Assembly: GCA_002077065.1 (NCBI GenBank)
Contig: NAJO01000001.1
Location: forward strand, 868,001 to 932,000
Direction of reading: 5' to 3'
DNA length: 64,000 nucleotides
Origin: Cryoendolithus antarcticus
Lineage: Eukaryota; Ascomycota; Dothideomycetes; Cladosporiales; Cladosporiaceae
Both the position numbers and the translations under genes were made by a program. Shown piece by piece: positions 32,686 to 42,395 of the stretch (position 1 is its first letter; each line of letters opens with the position of its first letter). The notes under the pieces are model-generated. The model was not told the origin of the DNA. It saw only the letters and a program-made list of their open reading frames with translations, and made no database searches.

Positions 32686-34590
32686 ATGGATCCCTCCAAT
32701 TTCGAAAAGCAGCGCGAACCAGAGACTGCGCGCTACCTTGACTTCCCAAACTCCAAGCCTGGTTCTGGCCTAAACAAGTTCTCCTCCACTCTGACCCGCG
32801 AACATGACTTCCCTGCTGCCCAAGCAATGCTCTACGCCGCCGGCGTACCCAATCGCGAAGTGCTTAAGACGTACCCACATGTCGGTATAGCCTCAGTCTG
32901 GTGGGAGGGCAATCCTTGCAACACTCATCTGCTTGATCTCGGAAAGGAGGTGAAGCGATGCGTGGAGAAGCAGAACATGCTGGCGTGGCAGTACAACACT
33001 GTGGGTGTCAGTGATGGGATTACGATGGGTGGAGAGGGCATGCGATTCAGTCTACAAACTAGAGAGATCATTGCAGACAGTATCGAGACTGTCACTTGTG
33101 CACAGTTCCATGATGCCTGTGTGACTATTCCGGGTTGTGACAAGAATATGCCAGGGTGTGAGTGATTCGAACGTGGATCAGCAGTGAAGTGGAGAACTGA
33201 TGAACGTGATAGGCGTGATGGGTATGGCACGGCATAATCGGCCAAGCTTAATGATATGTAAGTGCAATGAAGGTGAGATTCGCACGACTGGCGCTGACAA
33301 CAACGCCCAGACGGCGGCACGATTCAACCTGGCTTCTCGAAGCTCTTACAAAAGCCCATCAACATCACCACTGCTCTCGAGGCACACGGTGCATTCATCT
33401 ACGATACCCTCAAGAATCCCAATGACCCCTCTCAGACGAAAGATGCCATCTTGACGGACATCGAGCAGACAGCCTGCCCCGGCTCTGGAGCCTGCGGCGG
33501 CATGTTCACCGCGAATACAATGGCAATGATGATTGAGACTCTCGGCTTGTCTCTCCCTGGCTCTTCAAGCACCCCGGCGACATCTCCGGTCAAGATGCGC
33601 GAATGTCAGAAAGCTGCAGAGGCGATCAAGATCTGCATGGAACGCCAGATTCTGCCTCGACATTGCATGACAAAACAGTCGTTCGAGAATGCCTTAGTCA
33701 TGATGATGGCGCTGGGCGGCTCGACGAACGGAGTGCTACACACACTCGCCATGGCCACTACAGCCGAGGTACCTCTAACCCTAGCAGACTTCCAACGAGT
33801 GAGCGACAAAATCCCGTTCATAGCCGATATGGCGCCCAGCGGCAAGCATTTGATGGCAGATCTCTACGACATCGGCGGTATTCCGTCGGTACAGAAAATG
33901 CTGATTGCCGCTGGACTGCTAGATGGAAGCACTATCACCATCACTGGCAACACGCTAGCGCAGAACGTCGAGTCCTGGCCTTCGTTGGCGCCGGAACAGA
34001 CGATCATCCGTCCACTCTCGAACCCCATCAAGCCCACTGGACACATTGAGATTCTTCACGGCAACCTCGCGCCTCGCGGCGCAGTCGCGAAGATTACTGG
34101 AAAGGAGGGACTGAAGTTCACAGGCAAGGCTCGCGTGTTCAATAAGGAGCACGAGCTCGACGCCGCGCTTGCCTCTGGTCTGATTCCAAAGACGGAGAAC
34201 CTGGTCCTGGTAGTCCGCTACGAAGGACCCAAAGGCGGTCCTGGTATGCCGGAGCAGCTCAAAGCAAGCGCGTCGATCATGGGCGCAGGGCTGAAGAACC
34301 TCGCGCTTATCACAGATGGGCGTTATAGTGGTGCGTCTCATGGTTTCATCGTAGGACACATATGCCCAGAAGCTAGCGTGGGTGGGCCCATCGCAGTGGT
34401 ACAGGAAGGAGATGTGATCACGATCGATGCGGAGACGAAGCGAATTGACATGGATGTCAGCGAAGAAGACGTGGCGAGGAGGTTAAAGGAGTGGAAGCCG
34501 CCTGCAAGAGTGGTGACAAGAGGTGTGCTGGCGAAGTACGCGGCGCTTGTGGGGGAAGCGAGTCAGGGTGCTGTGACCGATCTGTTCTGA
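32686..34590 (+). CDS. Dihydroxyacid dehydratase
   Basis: Three exons (32686-33157, 33213-33257, 33311-34590) give 598 residues; introns start GTGAGT and GTAAGT. The enzyme dehydrates dihydroxy-isovalerate and dihydroxy-methylvalerate in branched-chain amino acid synthesis (yeast ILV3). The three Fe-S cluster cysteines are in NPCNTHL, IPGCDKNMPG and CPGSGACGGMFTANTMAMM. Further family blocks are VMGMARHNRPS, ALGGSTNGVLHTLAMA, DGRYSGASHGFIVGHICPEA and the C-terminal GALAKY-like GVLAKYAALVG. The N-terminus (MDPSNFEKQREPETARYLDF) is acidic and polar, not a typical mitochondrial presequence, so this may be a non-mitochondrial paralogue of ILV3. The second exon is only 45 nt. Confidence 0.95.
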
Positions 34591-34647
34591 AGTGCTTCAA
34601 CTTGATCTGTACATATTGCTTGATCAATCAGACCCGGAAGTTCGGTC

Positions 34648-35637
34648 TCACAGCTTCCCGCTTGTCGCTGCGCCCAAGTGCTTCGTCATGAAAGCATACA
34701 TGCCCTCCATATCTTCCTGCTCGTTAAAGACATCGAACAAGTGATCCTTGCCTCGAAGTCTCTCGTACTGAATGTTCGTCCCTTCGCCAACGCAAACGCC
34801 CACAACCTCATCCGCCTGGTCGACTCCCACAGCTCTGTCAACATCACCGTGCACTACATATGTAGGCGGGAGGCCGTGTGCTGCAACGCTCTTCGCCACA
34901 CGCCATTTGTTGTTCTCCGGATCCCGGTAGCTGTCTTCGCCAACGTTGAGATGTAGAAGGTCGGCAAGATTTGCGGCTGCAAGCATGTACCCGTACATCT
35001 TGTTTCTTGCGCTATCAGTTGGGTTATTGGCTACGATCTCGGCTTTAGGATCACGGAACGCGGCAGGGACTTCTGCTTCGTTACCCTTCTCAAGCATGGC
35101 CTTCAGAGCTTCTTTCGGTGGAGTGGAAGAAACTGCGCCACCATCACGAAACAGAGGTCCCGGTTGAGGGGTGGTGAAGAAGTAGCCGAGCGGATCAGTG
35201 ATGGGATAGATAGGTAGGATGACGTTAGGCTTCGGATCCACGTAGAGTCCTGCGAGGAAAGCGAGGTAGCCGCCTGCTGAGCTGCCCGAGACTGCTAAAC
35301 GGGATGTATCGATCTTGGCGGAGGCGTCGAGATGCTTCACAAGCCCGCTCTGGTTTCGAATGAAGGCGATGCAGTCTTTAACATCTTCGAAGATGTCTTG
35401 CACGCGGACCTGAGGCGCAAGGCGGTAGTCCGCGCTGATGAGGGCGATGTTGTACTTTGAGATGCTGCGAAGGAAGTGAGGTGGGACTTTGCTACGGTGA
35501 CCTTGAAGCAGACCGCCACCGTGGAACCACAGGAAGACTGGTGGAGGTGAGGTCGGTTGTTCGGGTAAGTAGATATCCAGAGGGATGTCGAGCTTCCCGA
35601 CGGTTTTGTAGGTGACTGTGGTCGCTCGAGGTGACAT
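34648..35637 (-). CDS. Alpha/beta-hydrolase, HSL-type esterase
   Basis: The longest frame begins at a non-ATG codon; the first ATG (35637, MSPRATTVTYKTVG, A at -3) gives 329 residues. The fold-3 signature is complete: oxyanion-hole motif WFHGGGLLQGH, ADYRLAPQ, the nucleophile elbow SGSSAGGYLA, an acid in VVHGDVDRAVGVD and the catalytic His in GKDHLFDV. There is no signal peptide, so the enzyme is probably cytoplasmic. Substrate cannot be told from sequence; relatives hydrolyse short-chain carboxyl esters and small metabolites. It lies 57 bases from the DHAD stop on the opposite strand, in convergent orientation. Confidence 0.88.
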   Translation of the reverse strand: MSPRATTVTYKTVGKLDIPLDIYLPEQPTSPPPVFLWFHGGGLLQGHRSKVPPHFLRSISKYNIALISADYRLAPQVRVQDIFEDVKDCIAFIRNQSGLVKHLDASAKIDTSRLAVSGSSAGGYLAFLAGLYVDPKPNVILPIYPITDPLGYFFTTPQPGPLFRDGGAVSSTPPKEALKAMLEKGNEAEVPAAFRDPKAEIVANNPTDSARNKMYGYMLAAANLADLLHLNVGEDSYRDPENNKWRVAKSVAAHGLPPTYVVHGDVDRAVGVDQADEVVGVCVGEGTNIQYERLRGKDHLFDVFNEQEDMEGMYAFMTKHLGAATSGKL

Positions 35638-36222
35638 GCTCGGCTCCACTGACTGTGATTGGGACTGTGCGGAATTGTCGACGGTACTGCTGAGAGAGGG
35701 TTTGGTATCTCTGATCAGTGAGTGTTGGCGTGGGCAGGATACATGTAGTTGCGCGCTCTTGTGGATCCAAGTGACTGGTTCCTTGACGTCACCTCTCAAG
35801 CTCTCCGTCGATCTGGACAATGGAGCATCGCGAAATTAGACAGCACCAAGAATTGTAGGATACGTTGCCGAGGATCCATTGATTGTCGCAATTGACTGTT
35901 CTGCTCAGTCGGGACTAGACTTTGGCACTTCCAATCGACGTAAGTTGGAGGCTTACGCAACGTGCAATTCCGTCAATCAGCCGATTTCGCCTGTCCAGGA
36001 AATGTAGCGCGTTGGATAGATTCGATGAATGTGTCGCTTGTACAATACCTGTGAAGGCAATAGGCTGTGCGCCGAGCGATCAGTCAAGTCAGTCAATAAG
36101 ACCCACCGATTTCCGTGACAAGAGAGGGCATCTCCGATAGCCGCAGAAGACTCCAGCGATCCTAGACCCAGAGCTTTGAGCGAACCCTCGAATACGAGGT
36201 TCGGAAGTTGGCAGTATGCCCA

Positions 36223-36516
36223 TCAGCCAGAGCTCACTGGTGGGATGACAGCTACTTCATCCCCGGCAGTGATCAAAAGGCCGTCATTGTCCTTGTCGGC
36301 TTCTTCCTCGAGGTCGACGTAGTCCAGATTGACAGTGATCGCGCAGCTGACCAGTACCTTCGACTTGATGCCTGGATAGCGTTCTTCGAGTACGTTTGGT
36401 AATCGAGTGACGTAAAAAGGCGCCGGCAAATGGTCGTACTGCTTCTTGGTGTAAGATGTGGCCGCCGCGAAGTACAGGATCGTGCAATGATCCGGAGGAG
36501 GCTTCGGAATAGACAT
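36223..36516 (-). CDS. Molybdopterin synthase small subunit (MoaD/MOCS2A)
   Basis: Ninety-seven residues from the ATG at 36516 (MSIPKPPPDHCTILYFAAA). It is a beta-grasp, ubiquitin-like sulfur carrier: YFAAATSYTKKQ, ERYPGIKSKVL, CAITVNLDYVDLEEE, GDEVAVIPPVSSG. In the family the C-terminal glycine is thiocarboxylated and donates sulfur to build the molybdenum cofactor used by nitrate reductase, xanthine dehydrogenase and sulfite oxidase. Length and spacing fit. The end reads Ser-Gly rather than the canonical Gly-Gly, while the last glycine is kept. The large subunit is not in this window. Confidence 0.86.
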   Translation of the reverse strand: MSIPKPPPDHCTILYFAAATSYTKKQYDHLPAPFYVTRLPNVLEERYPGIKSKVLVSCAITVNLDYVDLEEEADKDNDGLLITAGDEVAVIPPVSSG

Positions 36517-37294
36517 CGTCAAATATCCTGGACCTAGCGTGATCTACGCTGCAACTGTGTCGTGGCTCTTGCTATTATTGATCGCTACTGACAAGCCAGT
36601 GCAAGCTCAATGATGGAGGTGCCACCGACTGTGTTGTGGTGTTACTTTGCTGAATTGCGGATTTTGAATTCGAGAAGGCCTGATAGGCGTCGACAGTAAT
36701 TTTAGGGGAGTCCTACGAGAGAAAGAGAGGCCTGGCCAATGACATGGATGTCGTTGTCTTTGGAGATGGAGAAGTGCCAGAGATGGCAGGCTGACTACAA
36801 TGGTTTCACAAAGTCTGTTCCGTACGACCAACTACCTCTCTTGAAAGTCTATGGAGCTCTCCAGCTATTATAAGCAAAGTCAGAGACGCAAGGGTAGCAT
36901 ATTATGCGGGTGAGAGAATAAGGTAAGTATTCGATCGTTCTAATCGAGTCGAGGCTTTCCAAAGCGTGGTGATGTAAGACTCTTCTGCCGCGGCTGAGAC
37001 GACAGAAGCATGAGATAACAAAAGCCCAGGCCGAGAGCTCGCTTAGGTATGCGGAACAGACTTTGTGAAAGTGTTGTAATGCATGTACGGGTACCGCCTT
37101 GCACTTGATTCAGACATCGGACCTTTCTCGTCCCTACATGTATTCATACTACATATTACCAATACATCTCGTTTCTTGGCTAACTAGTGACTGTGTAGAG
37201 CCACTTCTTAATTCCATCACAGCGCAAGCTCTCGTGCCTTGTCCTGCGCTGTGCACCGAGTCGGCGAGAATGCAGCTCAGCCTCGAAGAGTCGC
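36517..37294. other. Intergenic, no supported feature
   Basis: No frame of protein-like composition was seen. The region holds the promoter side of the MoaD-like gene. Confidence 0.5.
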
Positions 37295-37642
37295 ATGTGC
37301 GATACTGAATGGGCGCCACAAGAGCTGTTCGTTGACAATACTCACCCTTTGCCGTACGGCTTTTCCGCTAGCCCGCTGCATCTTGCTTGTCACGAAGGCC
37401 ATACTGAGGTAGTTCGCTTACTGATGAAGCTCGGCGCGGATTTCACATTGACGTTGCCGAGGGAAGGCCGTGCCTTTATCTTTACTGCCACCGCTGTCGT
37501 CCTGGAAGCCCTTTTTCTAGGCAAAGAGCTATTGGCCATACTCACGCTCTTACTTGGCAACGGCGCAAAGTTTGAAGCGAATTGTGCGGGCTCTCCCAAT
37601 TTTCTGATAAAGACTGAAACACACTTGAAAGGGCGGCTGTGA
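37295..37642 (+). pseudogene. Ankyrin-repeat fragment
   Basis: An open frame of 115 residues carries one nearly perfect ankyrin repeat, SPLHLACHEGHTEVVRLLMK followed by LGADF, and a weaker second one (LAILTLLLGNGAKFEANC). Functional ankyrin proteins usually need at least three or four repeats. No upstream or downstream exon with further repeats was found, and the start codon context is poor. It is probably a remnant or one exon of a gene I cannot complete. Fungal ankyrin genes often expand and decay in accessory regions. Confidence 0.4.
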
Positions 37643-38359
37643 TGTATTTGCTTCTGTCTCGCTGAAAGCTGACTTTGCCAGCGTGGTCGCCCGCTGTTGC
37701 CGCACAATCTACTCAAGCCAATCTGCCTGCCGTTCAGTCCCTTGGCTTACGGACCGTGAACAGACCGCATCTCCGCACCGCGATACTTGACGTGGCTTCG
37801 AACCTGGGCTGAGGATCAAGAACATCCATTCCGGAATTATCAATTCATATATCCTTGCTGTTCCAGTGCTCGAAGCCCGCCTACACCTGTCAGTGCATTC
37901 GAGACAACGACCTGGCAATGCTTCGAAGCCCAGCCTGCTCTTTTTAGCATGACGCATGCATTTTTTTGGATTTTCCTTGAGCGGGACAGATCACCGACCG
38001 ATTCAGCCGCGTAGACAGTCACGCGACTGAAACAGGACGCGAACCACTCGAAAATTGCTCACGGTCGGCACTGCTCGTGTACACTGCGCTGCAATAACGG
38101 ATAGCTATTGATGCTACCTGTGAGAGTGTCTAGAGCGATCAATACTCTCCGATAGCGTGTATACGAGACCCCAACTTCTGGCGCTGCATATATCGGACTT
38201 CTCCATCGCATTGGAACACTGAGCGGTTCGATGTATCTGTTTCTCGCGTGGCAGTGAATTGACAGTATACACACGTCTAGAGAGCAACTTGGCTTGTAAC
38301 GATTGTGGTCTGTGATCACCCGATCCCGGACAGTACTCTAATTCCAACTTGAATCCTCC
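37643..38359. other. Intergenic, no supported feature
   Basis: No protein-like frames or repeats noticed. This is the 3' flank of the first methyltransferase copy and of the ankyrin fragment. Confidence 0.5.
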
Positions 38360-39174
38360 TTACGCCTTCTTTCGACCAATGACAACGTGGAACTTGGTCT
38401 CCCCCCAAGCGCCCTCGTCAACCGCCTTCTCCGCCTCCTTCACGAGCCTGACTCTCGCCCCCTCGTCAAACTTCGAAATCCTCAAAATACCCTCAAAAGC
38501 CTTGATCCCAATCCTCATGAACCTCTCTCTCCACTCTGGCACAGCATCACTCCCAACGACCCTCTCCTCCACCTCAACAAACCCCGCTAACCCGAGAAAC
38601 CCCGGCAGCAGCGTGGATTCGTCAAGCAGCCATCCGGTAGGCTGCGAGACAGCCAGAGCATGATTGGTCAGCGTTTCGAGAGCGGAGCAGGTGGTATCGT
38701 CATCAGAACCGCTGTGGTAGATGGGATGCGCAAAATCGGCTTCCTCCCACTGCAGAAAACCGCCAGGCTTGAGCATCGCCAACAAGATCCGCGCAGTCGT
38801 GTGCCATTGCTCTCCGACCAGGCCGAGCACGAGCAGGCGCACGTGGATGACATCGAAGTAGCCTTCATACTTCGCCGGCACGGGCTCGAGAATGTTCAGA
38901 ACGTCAAAGCTAGTGTTCGAGGGATACACAAGCGGGTACTGCGCAGCGCTGATGTCTAGGCCAATGTAATTGTGCTGTGGCGCCAAGGTAGAGAGGTCAA
39001 GGAGCCATGCACCGGTACCCGTTGCTACGTCTGCGATGATGCGGGCATGCTTACCAGCGAGATACGTGGATGTAGCAGTTCCGGGTAGTCAAGAGTTGCC
39101 TTCCAGACTTGGTGCTGTTCGTCTAGGCGTGCACTCTCGGCAGGATCGCGAGGGAGAGTGTAGACCTGCACCAT
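38360..39174 (-). pseudogene. SAM-dependent methyltransferase, frameshifted copy
   Basis: Starting at the ATG at 39174 the frame encodes MVQVYTLPRDPAESARLDEQ and so on for about 40 residues, then hits a stop just after a shift near 39050-39058. From there a second frame continues to 38360 with the methyltransferase motif I (ADVATGTGAWLLDLS), LDISAAQY, FDVIHVRLLVLGLVGEQW and a C-terminal HVVIGRKKA. The neighbouring gene (39865-40659) has the same layout unbroken. No normal-sized intron joins the two halves; the only phase-restoring splice would be a 35-nt intron that also removes conserved residues. A sequencing error is the main alternative. Family: Rossmann-fold methyltransferases of the LaeA/GliN-like type, substrate unknown. 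Confidence 0.72.
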
Positions 39175-39864
39175 TGTTAGACTTTTAGCAGGGTGGCTAA
39201 CGGGCAGTGCGGCGACTCCAAGTGGTGCTCTGAGCTGCTAAGCACTCCATCGCTCGATCAGTCCGTGGCAGTCTCGCAGCTATGTAGCCATCTCGACCAC
39301 CCATCGCAATGCAGGTAGCTGACTGAGAACATATGAGCTCGTATCGAAGGGCTACTACAGAGCCTATCAACTTCAGTCGCGAGCTCAGGTCGGCTTCGGA
39401 TGTGTCTATATGTGCCGGTATGGCAGGGGTTCTGCAGCACTGCCATGACTAAGGTCTGCCGTGTCTACGCTTCCAATAGTGATGATTGGAGGTAGGGCAT
39501 GAGCCATGTCTGTTGCTGTGGCACTCAGATGTTGATCTTTCCACGTTTGAATGTGCTGCTGTAGTACTCCGTAGACTATGCAATGTCCTTGGACCCATGA
39601 TATCCGTGGCTCATGCTCGTCTGAGCGGCACTATCGAGCGTCATGACGAAAGCCTTGTTCATGGTAGCACAAGAAGCGGGGACCGCACCGGATAGGGAAT
39701 GCAGATCGTCTCGCGATGATACTGCTCAGAACAGAGTAGAGGCTGAAGCGTCCGTTTCCGCAGATACGCCAGCGAGGGCAGCTCACCTCGTGCCAGCCAT
39801 TCGAACGTGCTAGTGCTTTCGAACATCAGACTCGGGCACGTGATGAGGTTGGCGACATAGGCTA
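39175..39864. other. Spacer between the two methyltransferase copies
   Basis: About 690 bases without a supported frame. It separates tandem, same-strand paralogues. Confidence 0.45.
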
Positions 39865-40659
39865 TCACGCTTTCTGTCCGACGACAACATGGAACTTGCA
39901 GTTACTCCAGCTTCCCTGCAGGACCGCTTTCTCCGCATCGCCCACCAAATCTCCATCCTCACCCTCCGTTCCTGCCTCACTCAGAATTCCGCTAAAAGCG
40001 CCAACGAACATCTTGTTGAATCCCTGCCTCACCGCCTCTACTTCGTCAACACTCACGACCTTCTCCTCTATCTCTTCGAACCCTACCTGCTCCAAAACTT
40101 CCTTCAGTCTTCTCGGCTCATCCAGCATGCGACCCTGCGTATGCAAGACCTTTAGCCCACGACTGTATAGCGCTTTGAGGGCTTGGCTAACGAGACCACG
40201 GTGCGTGATATCCCCAGCGTCAGCTTCACCCCATTGGATCCAGCCCCCCGATTTGGTCATGGTCATGAGATTGCGAGCCGCTACGCTGAACTGCTCACCT
40301 ACCAGTGCCAGGCCTACGAGGCGAACGTGCACGACTTTAAAGCAGCCTTGATATTGCGGAGGTGCTGGGTCAAGGACATTCCAGACGTCAAATGTGATGT
40401 TCGAGGGAGGTTCTGAGGGGAACTGAGCAGCGCTGATATCGAGGCCGGTGTATGAGTCCTGTGTGCGTTGACTTGAAAGTTCGAGCAGCCAGGCGCCTGT
40501 ACCTGTTCCCATATCTGCGATTCGGGCTGTCTGAAGTGAAGCGAGGATGCATGGGTGCAACAGGCCAGGGAAGCCGGAAATGGTCTTCAACACATGGTGC
40601 TGATCATTTAGTCGTGCGCTCTCGGCGGCATGGCGTGGGAGGCTGTATGAGTCGGCCAT
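39865..40659 (-). CDS. SAM-dependent methyltransferase
   Basis: A 264-residue single-exon frame from a true ATG (MADSYSLPRHAAESARLNDQ). Motif I is DMGTGTGAWLLELSS, followed by LDISAAQFP, then FKVVHVRLVGLALVGEQF, GGWIQWGEAD and a C-terminus ending KFHVVVGQKA. This is a class I, Rossmann-fold enzyme of the kind often found near secondary-metabolite genes in ascomycetes (LaeA/GliN-like). No polyketide or peptide synthetase occurs in this window, so there is no cluster to assign it to. The upstream tandem copy is about 50% similar by eye and carries a frameshift. Confidence 0.85.
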   Translation of the reverse strand: MADSYSLPRHAAESARLNDQHHVLKTISGFPGLLHPCILASLQTARIADMGTGTGAWLLELSSQRTQDSYTGLDISAAQFPSEPPSNITFDVWNVLDPAPPQYQGCFKVVHVRLVGLALVGEQFSVAARNLMTMTKSGGWIQWGEADAGDITHRGLVSQALKALYSRGLKVLHTQGRMLDEPRRLKEVLEQVGFEEIEEKVVSVDEVEAVRQGFNKMFVGAFSGILSEAGTEGEDGDLVGDAEKAVLQGSWSNCKFHVVVGQKA

Positions 40660-41266
40660 GATCCCGGTCCGTCGTAGTGAGCTATCGATCTTTTGCAGAC
40701 ATCAGTGACTGACGTGGACGCACACGGGAAGTGGTAGAACGACATGCTGAGGGCGCGCAGATGGATACATGTACCATTCAGTCTGACAGAAGACGCCATT
40801 GAGGCAACAAGCTGAGTTCAGAGGTGTGCTTGCCTGATCATCATATGGCTCACTGGTCCCTGATCATGAACCGCAATCTGGAGAACGTAAAGGTTTGTGG
40901 CATCCTTCGAAAGTCAAGACAAGGTTTCGAGAGCCAAACTTACCTATAGCGCTTGCATGACACTTCGCTGTCTCGTCCGTCGCAGCTTCCGGTGCCAATA
41001 AGGTCAAGAGAAGCAGGAGGTCGAGTCTTTCTGGTAATGCATGGCCGCACTTAGGGGTATTCAATAGGGCAGAAGACATCGAATTTTGCGGCAGTGAAAC
41101 GGACAATTGCAGACCGAGGCGATGAAATGATTAGGCAGACTCTGTTGTTGTGAGCGCGACTTGGCTACCGAAGGCGCTCAGCTCTTGAGACGCCAAAGCG
41201 AGGAGCCATGCATCGGCTCAGTACGCAGCATCTCCCAAGTCAAATCCTCAATTCGATTGCCAACAT
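40660..41266. other. Intergenic, no supported feature
   Basis: No protein-like frame seen. It holds the promoter of the methyltransferase and the 3' flank of RPS19. Confidence 0.5.
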
Positions 41267-41963
41267 CTACTCGTCATCGTCATCCTCCTCCTCCTCAGCC
41301 TCGACAGTGGTTTGCGCAATGCGGTCCAAATCACGCTGGCCAGACTGGGTGATGCGGCGACCTCCCTTGTCCTCGTCCTGCTCGAGCACACCGATCTTCT
41401 CAAGTGCCTGGAGGACCTTGCGGTCTACGGAGCCGGAAGCATCGACGTGGTGGGATGGGCGCGAGCCGCGGTTCTTGGGTCCACCGTGCACCTTTCGGAG
41501 ACGGCCTACACCGACGGTCTTGCGGACGTAGATGTGGCGGGCGACTGCTGCTGCGCGGATGTAGAACCTGATCGCAATGTCAGTATGCGACACTTGGCCA
41601 TTCGACACAACAGCATATACACACCAGTCAATGCTCTGAGGTGGCAGCTCCTTAGCTTGGCTCGTCTTCACGGTGTCGGTCCAACCTGTAGACCACAGTC
41701 ATGTCAGCAAGCATATTCAATGCGCTGCAACAGACGACGGCCCCTCGTTCCGCACGAGATTCAGGTTTCTCAATCCCAACATTGTACCGTTGTCCATGAC
41801 ATGCCTCCTCTTATGTGTTGGTGCGGAACTCGGGCATCCATCGTCTTCCTTTGGGTTGATATCACGAACCGGGAATGGGAAGTTTTCCCTGCCGCTTGAG
41901 GAAAGCGGCGTAGCTCTCAATGAACTTGTCCGCCTGAACATCGCGAACTGAAACACCGGGCAT
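41267..41963 (-). CDS. RPS19: 40S ribosomal protein S19 (eS19)
   Basis: Three exons (41963-41870, 41685-41625, 41567-41267) give 151 residues in phase, beginning MPGVSVRDVQADKFIESYAA. Family blocks include AFLKRQGKLPIPGWTDTVKT across the first junction, ELPPQSIDWFYIRAAAVARH across the second, and RKTVGVGRLRKVHGG. It is a component of the small ribosomal subunit needed for late 18S rRNA maturation. The C-terminus is acidic (EAEEEEDDDDE), as in related fungal sequences. Both introns fall in the first half, a common arrangement for fungal ribosomal-protein genes. The first intron is the largest in the gene (184 nt). Confidence 0.97.
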
Positions 41964-42395
41964 GATGACGGTCGTGTTCGGGGACGGGGTGGTTCGTAGG
42001 TGCGGTGAGGTGTCGTCGGCGATGGCTAGTGGAGTGATTGGATGTTTGGCACACGACATTTGCAAGGTGCGCTTGCCAAGATTTGGTGCCGGAGAAACTT
42101 GCGGGCCGGATCATTACGTGATCATGAACCTCAATCCATCTCAGGCACTTGTCAAGGCTGTTCATCTTGATGCGTCAGATGGAATCAGGATCTCTCTGCA
42201 GGCATGAGGATATATACGTACTCTGTGAAGCCGAATGTCTGCTAGTGATCTACGACCAACGAGGTTCATATTGATTCCGTACCTTACTACGCTCGTGACC
42301 ACCAGAATGCCGAGTTCACCCGACGTATATACATCCTGAACTAGATGTATCGAATGTTTGAATCGATATAGTCGACCTCGATCAATTTCCTCGAG
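41964..42395. promoter_or_regulatory. Divergent intergenic region, RPS19 and phosphatase fusion
   Basis: About 430 bases between divergent start codons. No clear core-promoter element was recognised. Confidence 0.4.

Noticed and set aside
35638..35820. N-terminal extension of the HSL-type esterase
   Set aside because: It begins at a TTG, and the first ATG at 35637 has a good context.
39022..39056. Possible 35-nt intron restoring the methyltransferase frame
   Set aside because: It is shorter than fungal introns usually allow, and it would remove residues conserved in the neighbouring paralogue.
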